DNA of 64,000 nucleotides from the NCBI GenBank assembly GCA_011033025.1, contig WFMF01000406.1:62001-126000 (forward strand). Reading direction: 5' to 3'. Numbering within the stretch: the first letter of the stretch is position 1; every line of letters starts with the position of its first letter. Below the pieces are notes generated by a model. That model was not told the DNA's origin and ran no database searches. It saw only the letters and a list, made by a program, of their open reading frames with translations. The stretch is from Beroe forskalii. Taxonomy: Eukaryota > Ctenophora > Nuda > Beroida > Beroidae. This document shows positions 10,871 to 22,918 of this stretch, piece after piece. The position numbers and the translations under genes were made by a program.

Positions 10871-12245
10871 GTCGGGTTCCACCTGTTACACCTGGTTCTT
10901 GGACTTGTTGCCCTCAGGCCCACAGAGGTGGGGCTTCTGTTGGTGGCCTGCCACCTAGGTGACAGGTGCTGTCTCTCCCTCTTCCTCACTCTTGCTCGGC
11001 ACTGGACATGTGGACCTTCCAGCGGCTCATGCCAACCACATTACATTACTGGTGCCGGTCAAGTCTTCATAAGGTTTTACTGGTTCTCCACTCACCTAGT
11101 TCCTGTCTCGACACAGGACTAAAAGAACAGAACCTGTGTCCTGTGCCACAGAACCTGTGTCCTGTGACCATCGTAGGCTATATAATGCAAGACCTCTAAC
11201 TCTCTAACAGGGCACAGAACCTGTATATTGATACACACACCTCACAAATTTAAGTCCACACTCCAACTCTTCAGTCTTCTTCAGACCGTGCACAAACTAT
11301 ATCCAGTGGCTTGCTCACAGAGCACAACGTTTAGAGGGTCTCATCACTCTTTTCTTACCATAGGGGAGGGGCGTCACCGACCAATTGTTACTCCTAGAGT
11401 ATCACCACCTGGTACCAGTACCAGGTAAGAGGTCCCAGTAGAACTCTCTGTAATTGAGAGTTGCTACCCACCCATGAAGGGGATGTGGTGGTCTTTTGGA
11501 CATTGCACCAAACAAAAGCAAAAAGTGCTCCAATCAGCTTCACCTCCTGTCTCCAATCTCCCGCCGTCCTTCTTCCCGGTACAGCCCTCTTTGCCCCAAT
11601 TTAGCCCTAAAAGTGCCCCTGCCCATCAAGTCTCCCTGGCTTAGTGCCTCACACTATAGTACCATGGATTCCTCAGCCATGTCTCGCCTTAGTACCTTGG
11701 TCTCATTCTCAACTTCCTCATGATCAGCCACTGCTCCTCAACTTCATCCTGTCCTGCAGCCCCTTCCCAATGGATTCCTTGTCCATCCCAACCGAGTGTT
11801 GCAGAAACCACCAACTCCCCCTCCTGCTGCACACAGATCTATCACTCTACCTGGGTCCAAACCTTGGTGCCTTGATGAATGGCTTAGCCAGCACATCATG
11901 GATATGATGGTACATCTGGTCCCCAAGCTACAACAGATCCCTACCTTTACCATATAGTCCCTCTATCTCTCTATTACAGGCACCTCAACATTGGAGATTA
12001 ATGAGGGCCTCAATGTCACTGTACATATCTGCACTGTACATAGGGGGAATTAACCCCGACCAGGTGCTTTCTCTGCTCAGAGCACCACAGAACCGGTGAA
12101 GGGACACTTCCCCCCCCCCCCCAACATTACACCCCTGACATAACACCCCCAGCCCCCAGTACTGCAAATCTGTGGAGGAAAGCGGGGGATCAAACATCAC
12201 AGTTCGAGGATTGCTGCGACATCAGATTTTAGTAATGGGGGATCA
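10870..12245 (+). other. GC-richer segment, possible LTR-retroelement remnant
   Basis: Composition shifts to Pro/Ser/Leu-rich reading frames interrupted by stops; one frame contains NGFLVHPNRVLQKPPTPPP. Near the right end a purine-rich GTAATGGGGGATCAAA is followed by TGTCGGGGAATG, which could be a polypurine tract followed by an LTR starting TG. No reverse transcriptase, integrase or second LTR is visible, so this is only a suggestion. Confidence 0.25.
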
Positions 12246-12635
12246 AATGTCGGGGAATGTATCGTCGGATTGTCAAATGCAAGGCAAGGGCTCGTGAATG
12301 TTATCCCAAGGTCATATACATGCAGGGAGACAGTCAATATGATCGTGTGTTTCATACATGAACAGGAAATAGTTCCCGGCGTGGCAGGAAATCAGTGATG
12401 AGATTATATGACTATAATGGAATGGATTTATAAGTTTATAAGACTAAAAGGGATGGTCTACCCTTGAACTTATCATGGTTTAAAACTACATAATATCCTA
12501 GACCATTGACAACTTTCAAAAGTCTTACTTTCTTTGACTCGGCAACATAAAACAACAATAAATATATGGAGCGTGGGCCTTCTTCAAACACAAGGGCAAA
12601 ACTGACTGTTTCAACGACCCTGACTGACACATTTT

Positions 12636-12960
12636 GTGGCCAGGTAGCGCAGTGGTTTAGGGCGTCGTGCTTCCAATTGAGAGGTTGGTGATTTGATTCA
12701 CGGCCGTGCCTATCATGCTAAGGGTGAGAACTCTCACCTAAGCAGCCACACAGTTCACTCTAAATCACTCAGCCGAGCATACAGGAAACTGTATGGGAGG
12801 GTTAAATGAGGAGCTGCACATTGCAGGGAGTGAAGAAAGTATGGATTACACATCCTTAACCATCACTGGCTTGATTACACTTGAATCCCTCGATTACACT
12901 TGAATCCCTCGATTCCTGTCATTGGCTGTTACAGCTGTTGGAATAGAAGCAAAACAATCT
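12636..12960 (+). mobile_element. tRNA-derived SINE, copy 1
   Basis: The 5' head resembles a tRNA: an A box in GGTAGCGCAGTGGTTTAGGG and a weak B box in GTGATTTGATTCACGGC about 35 bp later. The body of ~250 bp contains GAAACTGTATGGGAGGGTTA and GGATTACACATCC. A second copy lies in the downstream duplication and a truncated, diverged third copy at 22314-22600 on minus. Dispersed copies at unrelated places support a retroposon family. Confidence 0.65.
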
Positions 12961-13278
12961 AAAAAATTAAAAAATTTGACACCCCCACCAATCAAATAAG
13001 CAGGAAAATGTCAGTTATAATGGAAATTGTAACATCTTTTTCTCTCAAAACTTTCAACCATAATACTTTGGGCCGAAACCAGGGATAAAAAAGGAAAACA
13101 CAGCCAATGGCCAATTGGCCGAAACAGCAAATTTATAAGACGGTTGGCCATTGAACCCCCCCCCTTATTACCCTCAGTTGAGCCCAGTAGACTGAACCAA
13201 ATGACGTTGAAACGACACATTTTTTTTTGCAAGGTGCAAGTGGATTTTGGAGTCGACAGTTGTTAGAAATAAATGTAA

Positions 13279-13965
13279 TAGGTCAGGTAGGATCAGGAGT
13301 TGCCAGTTATAGTTCAGGTAGGATTAGGAGACGCCAGAACACATTAGGTCAGGAAGGATCAGGAGTCACCAGATGTAAGTCAGGTAGGACCAGGAGACGC
13401 CAGTAGGTCAGGTAGGATCAGGAGTCACCAGATGTAAGTCAGGTAGGACCAGGAGACGCCAGTAGGTCAGGTAGGATCAGGAGACGCCAGTAGGTCATGT
13501 ACTCATGTAGGATCAATGGACGCCAACAGGTCAGGTAGGATCAGGAGACGCCAGAACACATTAGGTCAGGTAGGATCAGGAGTCACCAGATGTAAGTCAG
13601 GTAGGACCAGGAGACGCCAGTAGGTCAGGTAGGATCAGGAGTCACCAGATGTAAGTCAGGTAGGACCAGGAGACGCCAGTAGGTCAGGTAGGATCAGGAG
13701 TCACCAGATGTAGGTCAGGTAGGACCAGGAGACGCCAGTAGGTCAGGTAGGATCAGGAGTCACCAGATGTAAGTCAGGTAGGACCAGGAGACGCCAGTAG
13801 GTCAGGTAGGATCAGGAGTCACCAGATGTAGGTCAGGTAGGACCAGGAGACGCCAGTAGGTCAGGTAGGATCAGGAGTCACCAGATGTAGGTCAGGTAGG
13901 ATCAGGAGACGCCAGTAGGTCAGGCAAGATCAGGAGAAGCCAGTTGGTCAGGTAGGCTCAGGAGA
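13279..13965 (+). repeat. ~59-bp minisatellite, short allele-like copy
   Basis: The unit is two related halves, GTCAGGTAGGATCAGGAGTC + ACCAGATGTAA and GTCAGGTAGGACCAGGAGAC + GCCAGTAG. One variant block with GTCATGTACTCATGTAGG is inserted near 13497. The array decays rightward into GTCAG-rich sequence up to ~14500. Confidence 0.9.
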
Positions 13966-14633
13966 TGCCAATAGCTCAAACAGTTACCTATTCAAGTGTC
14001 ACTACTGAGTCAGGCAAGAAGAACCAGCTGGGTCAACAGGTAAGTGTCGGCTGTCACTTATGGTCGGGCAATGGTCGAAATTAGGTCAGGTAAGAGTCAC
14101 AAGTAGGTCAGAGAAGATTCGTCAGTAGGTCAGTTAAGAATCGTCACTAGGCCAGGTAAGAGTCGCTAGTAGGTCAGATTAGATTCCTAAGTAGGTCAGG
14201 TAGGGTTGTTGGTAGGTCAGTTAAGAGATGCCAGTAGGTCAAGTAGGAGGCGCCAGGAGATCAGGTAAGAGTTACTAGTGGTCTGATGGGCAGCTGGATC
14301 ATGGGAAGTCATAAGTCAGTGAGGCATTCAGGCAAGAGGCCGAATTGTGCCAGGGCCACAATTTGGTCAGGCAAGAGTTGCCACCTGGATAGGATTAGGG
14401 TCACCAGAAATCCAATAAGTCAGGCAAATGTCATCATTCAGTCAGGAAGAGAGAAAGAGGCCCTAGTTGGTCAGGTCAGAGTCACCAGAGAATTAGGCAA
14501 GAATTGTGATTGATATTATTATTATTATTATTATTATTAAATCTGACAATAGCATAGAATATATGGAGCGTGGGCCTTCTTCAAACACAAGGGCAAAACT
14601 GACTGTTTCAACGACCCTGACTGACACATTTTG

Positions 14634-14950
14634 TGGCCAGGTAGCGCAGTGGTTTAGGGTGTCGTGCTTCCAATTGAGAGGTTGGTGATTTGATTCACGG
14701 CCGTGCCTATCGTGCTAAGGGTGAGAACTCTCACCTAAGCAGCCACATAGTTCACTCAGCCGAGCATACAGGAAACTGTATGGGAGGGTTAAATAAGGAG
14801 CTGCACATTGCAGCGAGTGAAGAAAGTATGGATTACACATCCTTAACCGTCACTGGCTTGATTAAACTTGAATCCCTCGATTACACTTGAATCCCTCGAT
14901 TCGTGTCATTGGGTGTTACAGCTGTTGGAATAGAAGTAAAACAATCTAAA
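14634..14950 (+). mobile_element. tRNA-derived SINE, copy 2
   Basis: Near-identical to the SINE at 12636-12960 because it was copied with the segmental duplication. It differs by small indels (a loss near 14750) and point changes. Confidence 0.65.
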
Positions 14951-15267
14951 AAAATTAAAAAATTTGACACCCCCACCAATCAAATAAGCAGGAAAATGTC
15001 AGTTATAATGGACATTGTAACATCTTTTTCTCTCAAAACTTTCAACCATAATGCTTTGGGCCGAAACCAGGATAAAAAAAAGGAAAAAACGGCCAATGGC
15101 CAATTGGCTGAAACAGCAAATTTATAAGACGGTTGGCCATTGAACCTCCCCCCTTATTACCCTCAGTTGAGCCCAGTAGACTGAACCAAATGACGTTGAA
15201 ACGACACATTTTTTTTGCAAGGTGCAAGTGGATTTTGGAGTCGACAGTTGTTAGAAATAAATGTAAT

Positions 15268-16785
15268 AGGTCAGGTAGGATCAGGAGTTGCCAGTTATAG
15301 TTCAGGTAGGATTAGGAGACGCCAGAACACATTAGGTCAGGAAGGATCAGGAGATATCAGATGTAAGTCAGGTAGGACCAGGAGACGCCAGTAGGTCAGG
15401 TAGGATCAGGAGTCACCAGATGTAAGTCAGGTAGGACCAGGAGACGCCAGTAGGTCAGGTAGGATCAGGAGTCACCAGATGTAAGTCAGGTAGGACCAGG
15501 AGACGCCAGTAGGTCAGGTAGGATCAGGAGTCACCAGATGTAAGTCAGGTAGGACCAGGAGACGCCAGTAGGTCAGGTAGGATCAGGAGACGCCAGTAGG
15601 TCATGTACTCATGTAGGATCAATGGACGCCAACAGGTCAGGTAGGATCAGGAGACGCCAGAACACATTAGGTCAGGGTAGGATCAGGAGTCACCAGATGT
15701 AAGTCAGGTAGGACCAGGAGACGCCAGTAGGTCAGGTAGGATCAGGAGTCACCAGATGTAGGTCAGGTAGGACCAGGAGACGCCAGTAGGTCAGGTAGGA
15801 TCAGGAGACGCCAGTAGGTCATGTACTCATGTAGGATCAATGGACGCCAACAGGTCAGGTAGGATCAGGAGACGCCAGAACACATTAGGTCAGGTAGGAT
15901 CAGGAGTCACCAGATGTAAGTCAGGTAGGACCAGGAGACGCCAGTAGGTCAGGTAGGATCAGGAGTCACCAGATGTAAGTCAGGTAGGACCAGGAGACGC
16001 CAGTAGGTCAGGTAGGATCAGGAGTCACCAGATGTAAGTCAGGTAGGACCAGGAGACGCCAGTAGGTCAGGTAGGATCAGGAGACGCCAGTAGGTCATGT
16101 ACTCATGTAGGATCAATGGACGCCAACAGGTCAGGTAGGATCAGGAGACGCCAGAACACATTAGGTCAGGTAGGATCAGGAGTCACCAGATGTAAGTCAG
16201 GTAGGACCAGGAGACGCCAGTAGGTCAGGTAGGATCAGGAGTCACCAGATGTAAGTCAGGTAGGACCAGGAGACGCCAGTAGGTCAGGTAGGATCAGGAG
16301 ACGCCAGTAGGTCATGTACTCATGTAGGATCAATGGACGCCAACAGGTCAGGTAGGATCAGGAGACGCCAGAACACATTAGGTCAGGTAGGATCAGGAGT
16401 CACCAGATGTAAGTCAGGTAGGACCAGGAGACGCCAGTAGGTCAGGTAGGATCAGGAGTCACCAGATGTAAGTCAGGTAGGACCAGGAGACGCCAGTAGG
16501 TCAGGTAGGATCAGGAGTCACCAGATGTAGGTCAGGTAGGACCAGGAGACGCCAGTAGGTCAGGTAGGATCAGGAGTCACCAGATGTAAGTCAGGTAGGA
16601 CCAGGAGACGCCAGTAGGTCAGGTAGGATCAGGAGTCACCAGATGTAGGTCAGGTAGGACCAGGAGACGCCAGTAGGTCAGGTAGGATCAGGAGTCACCA
16701 GATGTAGGTCAGGTAGGATCAGGAGACGCCAGTAGGTCAGGCAAGATCAGGAGAAGCCAGTTGGTCAGGTAGGCTCAGGAGATGC
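15268..16785 (+). repeat. ~59-bp minisatellite with higher-order structure
   Basis: Same unit as at 13279-13965 but more than twice as long. The variant block with GTCATGTACTCATGTAGG occurs four times (near 15600, 15808, 16095 and 16312), giving a higher-order period of about 210-290 bp. This pattern points to unequal exchange of multi-unit blocks. Confidence 0.9.
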
Positions 16786-17360
16786 CAATAGCTCAAACAG
16801 TTACCTATTCAAGTGTCACTACTGAGTCAGGCAAGAAGAACCAGCTGGGTCAACAGGTAAGTGTCGGCTGTCACTTATGGTCGGGCAATGGTCGAAATTA
16901 GGTCAGGTAAGAGTCACAAGTAGGTCAGAGAAGATTCGTCAGTAGGTCAGTTAAGAATCGTCACTAGCCAGGTAAGAGTCGCTAGTAGGTCAGATTAGAT
17001 TCCTAAGTAGGTCAGGTAGGGTTGTTGGTAGGTCAGTTAAGAGATGCCAGTAGGTCAAGTAGGAGGCGCCAGGAGATCAGGTAAGAGTTACTAGTGGTCT
17101 GATGGGCAGCTGGATCATGGGAAGTCATAAGTCAGTGAGGCATTCAGGCAAGAGGCCGAATTGTGCCAGGGCCACAATTTGGTCAGGCAAGAGTTGCCAC
17201 CTGGATAGGATTAGGGTCACCAGAAATCCAATAAGTCAGGCAAATGTCATCATTCAGTCAGGAAGAGAGAAAGAGGCCCTAGTTGGTCAGGTCAGAGTCA
17301 CCAGAGAATTAGGCAAGAATTGTGATTGATATTATTATTATTATTATTATTATTATTAAA

Positions 17361-20300
17361 TCTGACAATAGCATAGAAGTTTATACTATCAACCCTCTTC
17401 ATGTAGGCATAACATCCACATAACATGATAGCCATCCAGTCAGAAGAAATAGACGGAAAATGTCCGTTGAGCTAAGTCAGCACTCAGCGGGTCAACCAGG
17501 AGTCACATTTTCTCAAAATAATGTTTATCTGTAAATATTTATCTGTATATTTGAATTTAGTATCTGTATATGAAGGTAACAGAAGTAGAAGCACACAGGA
17601 ACTTGTTAATTTTGTGAATTAAGCCTGGAGCCTTGAAATGAATTTACTTTTTAAAATTTTTACTTTTTAAAATTTTGATTGTTTGGTAAAAGCTGTTTAG
17701 ATCAGTGCACCCTTTTCCTATTTTTAATCTATACTTATTAATAATGATCTTTTAGTGGGTATTTCTCTTGATAGTTAAGAGTTAACATTTTTTGGTCATG
17801 TCGCCTGCAAAAAGAGGCTGATATATGGTGAATATATCATTGTAGAAATATTTATTTATTTATTTATTTATTTATTTATTCTCAAGCAAGATGTCCCATT
17901 GTATCAGGTCAGTCGACAGTGAGTTAGGCAAGAGTTACAAGCTGGGTCTGGCATTGGTCACCAGACACTGAGGCAAGAGTCACCAGTAGGTCAGCAAGAG
18001 ACACCAGTTAGTCAGGCAATATTGTGCATTTTACTGTTAGGTGATACCTAAGCCTTTCAAGCTCAAAGTGTGAAAATAACCGTTTCTATTCATCAAATAA
18101 CCTTTATAGAGCCACTGACTGTGAAATATATGTTCAAAAACAACAGATTTTTAAGTCAAAATTCATTGGAAAAAGCCCCAGAAATTACCAAAATGTAACC
18201 CAAAAAACCTTAAAAAACAAAAAAAAACCTAGCCCAAGAATCGAAAAATAGGGTAGGCCTTGGTTTTTTGGGGCTACAATCCCCCCATTCATTTATTTAT
18301 TTTCTCTGCCCCAATCAAATTTCTTGGAATTTGAGACCCCCTCCCCCATAACAATTTAACACTTACCACTGATGACAAGGATCCACGTTATGTAATCTAT
18401 CTTTCCATGTCTTCTCATGTCAGATAACTGCAATGCTTAAATCTGTAACCAGCACTTGCATACAAAATATTCATCATTTCCACATCCTGCTGTAAAATTA
18501 TGTTGTTTCCATTAAGAAAATATCCATGATTAGCATTTAGCTAAGATTAAAAATTATTCAATACAATTCAATAAATTCAATTGTAAGCTTTTACGGCACA
18601 ATTATTGAAATTATCAAAAATTAATGAATAGAATTTGATAAATAGCTGAGGAGGCTGCAGTTGTTTATAACGTCTAGACTATCAATACAAAGAATAAATA
18701 AATAGTGAAAATCTTAGTGAATTATTATTATTATTATTATTAAATCTAACAATAGCACATAAAAGCATATACATCATACATACTATCATAACTCGTCACT
18801 TAGGCATAATATACACTTCTGATGAAGTGAAAAAACAGTGAAAAAAATAATTGATTCATATAATAGAAACAGTACAATATCATCCAAGTACTGCTTGCCA
18901 AGGTAAAAATAATCTCTAAAATTCATACCTGACACATTAAACAAAAGCAATACTGTTGATGGGAATTGTTCATTGGGCTCACAAAAAGGACCAGGTTATA
19001 CCGTGGGTATAACTAAGTTAGATTAATTAATTAATTAATTATATAAAACCCAATATCAAGTGAAAAATTCAAAAAATAAGATGGCTGAAATTATGGTCTA
19101 GTATTTAACTCATGGAATTGAAAGTTGGATGGAAAAGAATTGAAATCAGCGCCGCGCGCTGAATTTTTTACGAGGGTCTGTCATGTCAATGGCCGACAAC
19201 CTGAAACCGCATAGCTGCTGAACTAGTAGGATTCTACCCTACTCTCCGCCGCGCGCCATTTTTTTCCGAGTGTTGCGCGCTAGGGATGGGTGAAATCCAT
19301 CTACTGCTAAACATGTATTGCTAAACACGTATATCCCTGTCTGCGTTGCGCGGCGCGCGTACGCACACCTATGCGGCCGCGGGCTTAGAAAAAACATGTA
19401 TTGCCCTTACCAGGAGCCTAGTTACGCGCATGGAGTGCGCGGCGTGGCAAGCATTTTGCGACGCAACGCCCCTTTGCTCTAACTAGGATCCTGGTTACGT
19501 GCAAGGAGTGCGCGGCGCGGTTAGGGGAAGACGCCACTGGTTAGGGAAAAACATGTGTATTGCAAAATCTTCAGAAAACCAACTCGAAAATATCATTTTC
19601 AGGAAAAAATCCCTAATATTTTCATCAAAATTCTCAAAAATGGAAACCTTATCAATTTTGAAATATTCATACTTCCATTTTCTTCATTGTGTACTCAACA
19701 AGGGAGGGGGGGGGGGGAGGGGTAAGCCATGATAACATAATATTCTCCTCAAGAGGAGGGGGTTGGACTTTGATTACGTTTGATTGCAAGGGGGAGGGAT
19801 GGGGGCTGAGAATGGCTAAAAATTGATTATGTAATAAGTCAATGATCCCTTATTGTAATTGTGATACACAATTCATTATGAACAGTGAGGTCTGATATCC
19901 AATGTACCATGATATATGAGTAGTGTTGTCTTGGCCTTTCAGGGTACAGCATATTGTGCTTTACTTGTTTTTTTGGGGGGGTGTTGCATCAAAAGCACTT
20001 TGGACAATGCCATTTAGTCAAGGGAATTAGAGAACCAGTTGAAAGATCTAAGTTACTTTGTGTTCTTTTACTTTGCTGACTGCAAGTTTGAAATTGCATG
20101 CATCAAGGACCAATGCAATGCTCTATCTTGAAAGATGCTTCATTATATAACCCAGAGAAAAATGTATTTCATGTTTTGTGCTGTAAAAATTTATAATTGA
20201 ATTGAATTGAATTAAGATGCTCCAACTGAACTTGTGGGATTGAATGTCCAAATAATATAAGATGATTACTTAATTCTTCAAGACATCAATATGCTTGAAT

Positions 20301-20378
20301 TATCTCCAAGTCTGTTCTTGAACTCCATGTTCCTATTTCATGGTGCCTTTGAGTAATGCTATGTTATCATTAGGTTAA
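17361..20378. other. AT-rich intergenic stretch, no gene seen
   Basis: Contains a (TTTA)n tract at ~17851-17881, an (ATT)n tract at ~18721-18742 followed by sequence like the end of the 12.6-17.4 kb duplication, a TTAA-rich run at ~19022-19040, and a short GC-rich patch at 19140-19520 with repeated GGAGTGCGCGGCG and a G-run near 19705. No supported coding region. Confidence 0.6.
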
Positions 20379-21051
20379 ATGACATTTGGTGCTACAGTAC
20401 GAGCCATAACCAAGTCAACTCGCTTGGTACCATCTCGAGCAGCAATTCATCTAACACCTTCAGCTGTTAGTAAAGTTTCTGAACTTACTAAAGCAAGAGG
20501 AGCTGAGGTTAGTGTCAATATAAGTTTGAAGAAAATTTTGCTTATAATGAAGTTTAAAATTTCCAAATTTAGCAAATTTTTGAACCAATAAAGATATAAG
20601 CATTATTCAATCATTATATCTAGGGATTAAAAGTTTCTGTAAAGACAAGAGGCTGTAATGGATTGACATATACCTTGGACTACTGTGATATTGCTGCTAA
20701 GTTTGATGAAGTTGTTGAGCAAGATGGTAGTAGACATATTTTGAATTTGTCAATTCATAGATAGGTTGGGTAACATTGTGTTCCATTCTACTCAATTTTG
20801 AGTAGGTACATATTTTTGGACACTTTAATTGATTCCTTGTATTCTTTGTTATAATTCTTGGAGAAATATTTTACCCTTTTTGACTCCTGTAATTTCCTTC
20901 AGGAGTGAAGATATTCATTGATTCTAAAGCTCTTATGACACTTATTGGTACTGAAATGGACTACTCTTCAGATAAACTTACTTCAGAGTTTGTGTTTAAT
21001 AATCCTAATATCAAAGGGACTTGTGGCTGTGGTGAAAGTTTCAGTATATGA
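20379..21051 (+). CDS. ISCA1: Iron-sulfur cluster assembly protein ISCA1, complete, three exons
   Basis: Exons 20379-20507, 20624-20726 and 20903-21051 join in frame (phases 0 and 1) to a 126-residue A-type Fe-S assembly protein, close to the usual ~129 for animal ISCA1. Family function: mitochondrial matrix protein working with ISCA2 and IBA57 in [4Fe-4S] cluster maturation. Visible hallmarks are the LTPSAVSKV start of the HesB/IscA fold, KTRGCNGLTYTLDY with the first conserved cysteine, GTEMDY, SEFVFNNPN and the C-terminal GTCGCGESF with the other two conserved cysteines. The N-terminus (MTFGATVRAITKSTRLVPSR) is basic and lacks acidic residues, as expected of a mitochondrial presequence. 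Introns are short (116 and 176 bp) with GT-AG ends. The start is the first ATG in frame and matches the family length. Confidence 0.95.
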
Positions 21052-22772
21052 TAAATCATGTTCCTACACCAACAGTTGTATCCTGTATAAAGCTACTGGA
21101 GACCTTGAAGCTATTGAGTGAAGTGACATACTGTAATAACTAATAACTCATTCTAATGTTATGGTAGGATGAGACATCTGTATTCCAAATTATATACCTA
21201 CTGGGTATAACAGACAATGACATCATACCTATCAAAGACTTTGCTTCTGTTAAATTCAAGTAGCCTGATTAAACCAAATAGTGTGTCAGAGAAACATTTG
21301 TTACTAAAGGATGAATGGTAAATGAAAATTCTTAAATATTGTTGATGTTAATATCAAGATAAGTTTTATTATAAACTGTTATTCTAGTGTATGTGTAAAT
21401 AAGAAAAATTATACACTATAATTTATTGACTGATTGGAATATTAAATTAATTTTCCCTTCAGACATACATGTGTACAATATGCATGATCCAATCAAGATA
21501 TCTATTTTGTGTTTTAGATTGTAATCTTAGATCATCTGAATTATGAAGTCCTAGGTACTCAATTAAGCAATACCTATCATTAATCAAATGCTCATATGAA
21601 AAACTGAAAGTCATAAAAGATCTGTTTTAACTTAAGAGATTAATACCAACCTCTGCAGTCTACAATTTGCTTTTAAGTTTTGAACAAAACGTCATATGAT
21701 TTCAGTGTTATAATTAGGAGGCTAAGAGAGATAGAGTAGTGACCCTCACATCTCTAACATGTTAATTACTTAAAAGTAGGTCATAGCTATATTTAATAAA
21801 ATTAGTAGGTCATAGTTCCCAGTTTGTTTTATTTAATGAACTTCCAAATAAGAACTATATGGCTTTTGGAAACCTCAGAAATAGGTAAAGAAGTTTCCAG
21901 ACTGTTGTTTGGTATCATAAATCTTTTCTGAAAAATTTTTGGTTCAATTTAAAGTTTGTTTTTTCAGTTGTCTTATTGGATAGGGGACCAAATAAATAAC
22001 TGTCCCCCACCGCAGTAAAAATTGTACAAATGTATCCCCTTTCTATTTGGGCCAGGAGAGATAGCTTGGTATGGAATTTATTTGAAAATATATCTCTGCT
22101 CTGTGCTGTAATTTTTTAATTTTCTATGGATGAATTTTTAAGTTTTGTTTTCATTTCATTTCAGTACATGCAGAATTGATATTGTTAGAACTCATAAATT
22201 CGATCCATAATCTATGATCAATCAGTAATCACTACAATTAAAATTTTCAGTAAATATGAACAGGTGTTATAATAGGTGTTATAGACTCTAACCATATTTT
22301 ATTTTTTGAAGGTTTTACTTCTATTCCAACAGCCGTATGGCCAATGACAGGAATGGAAGGATCCATGTAATCAAGCCAGTGACGGTTAATGAGGTCAAGA
22401 GATTGAAGTTAAAACGAGATAACTGATATAGGAGAGAATTGTATTCAGTAAAGGAGGTGTAATCCATACTTTATTCGCCCGAGACCCTGCTGCAATGGGA
22501 AGCCCCTCAATTAACCCGCCACACAGTTTCCCTTATGCTTGGCATAGTGAACTGTGCAGCTGCATAGGCTTGAGATACCAATACAAGGTACCTTTTATCC
22601 TGCCATAGATAAAACAGGTATATAGAATATTATTTAACATTGTCTCTTTATACACACTTTAATCATGAATGGTATTTAATTAGATTTCCCCCATTTGAGG
22701 GCATAGGTATCCAATGCAATAGTCAATAGGAGAAAAAGATTTTACTACATTTAACCAGAAGACGACTATGAG
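21052..22772. other. ISCA1 3' side and intergenic spacer
   Basis: AT-rich, with no further ISCA1 exon and no supported gene. It holds the truncated SINE at 22314-22600. Confidence 0.6.
22314..22600 (-). mobile_element. SINE body, truncated and inverted
   Basis: Reading minus, the phrases GTATGGATTACACC, AAACTGTGTGGCGGGTTAA and CAGTTCACTATGCC match the SINE bodies at 12.7 and 14.7 kb with many substitutions. The tRNA-like head is missing. It lies between ISCA1 and the kinase-type exon. Confidence 0.55.
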
Positions 22773-22918
22773 ATGGCCAATCTGAGTTTTGAAAGCCACT
22801 CGCCCTTTTCCCTGAGTCTACAGAAGAGTCTGTTGGGTGGTAGGTACACAGACCTTAAGCGGCTGGGTGGAACCAACAGCGTAGTGTTCTCAGCATTAGA
22901 TACACTTTCTAGTCACAG
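22773..22918 (+). CDS. First exon of an ERK3/ERK4-like (MAPK6/MAPK4-type) kinase
   Basis: An ATG opens 48 codons ending in a CACAG|GTCAGT donor in phase 2. The end of the peptide, GGRYTDLKRLGGTNSVVFSA followed by LDTLSSHR, matches the start of an atypical MAP-kinase domain: the 'G-x-RY/F-x-D-x-x-x-LG' lead, a glycine-loop region without the standard GxGxxG, and VFSA-D before the expected VA-K strand. The missing glycines resemble the divergent loop of ERK3/ERK4. The next exon, which should begin with the lysine-containing strand, is not found before the retrotransposon at 24.1 kb nor elsewhere in the window. The gene may continue across very long repeat-filled introns, or be a fragment. Family assignment is from memory of the motif only. 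Confidence 0.55.

Larger units (their letters stand above)
12564..14560. repeat. Tandem segmental duplication, copy 1
   Basis: Starts at TATATGGAGCGTGGGCC and ends after the (ATT)n run and ATCTGACAATAGCATAGAA. Copy 2 follows directly. It holds a SINE, a minisatellite and a degenerate GTCAG-rich tail. The two copies are nearly identical outside the minisatellite. Frames within the repeat tail carry no recognisable protein. Confidence 0.9.
14561..17360. repeat. Tandem segmental duplication, copy 2
   Basis: Same order and near-identical sequence as copy 1 but about 800 bp longer, almost entirely because its minisatellite has more units. Both copies end in an (ATT)n tract and TCTGACAATAGCATAGAA, so the junction between copies lies in the microsatellite. 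Confidence 0.9.

Noticed and set aside
13279..13965. CRISPR-like alternation of two half units
   Set aside because: The 'spacers' are themselves repeated and similar to the other half unit; this is a dimeric minisatellite.
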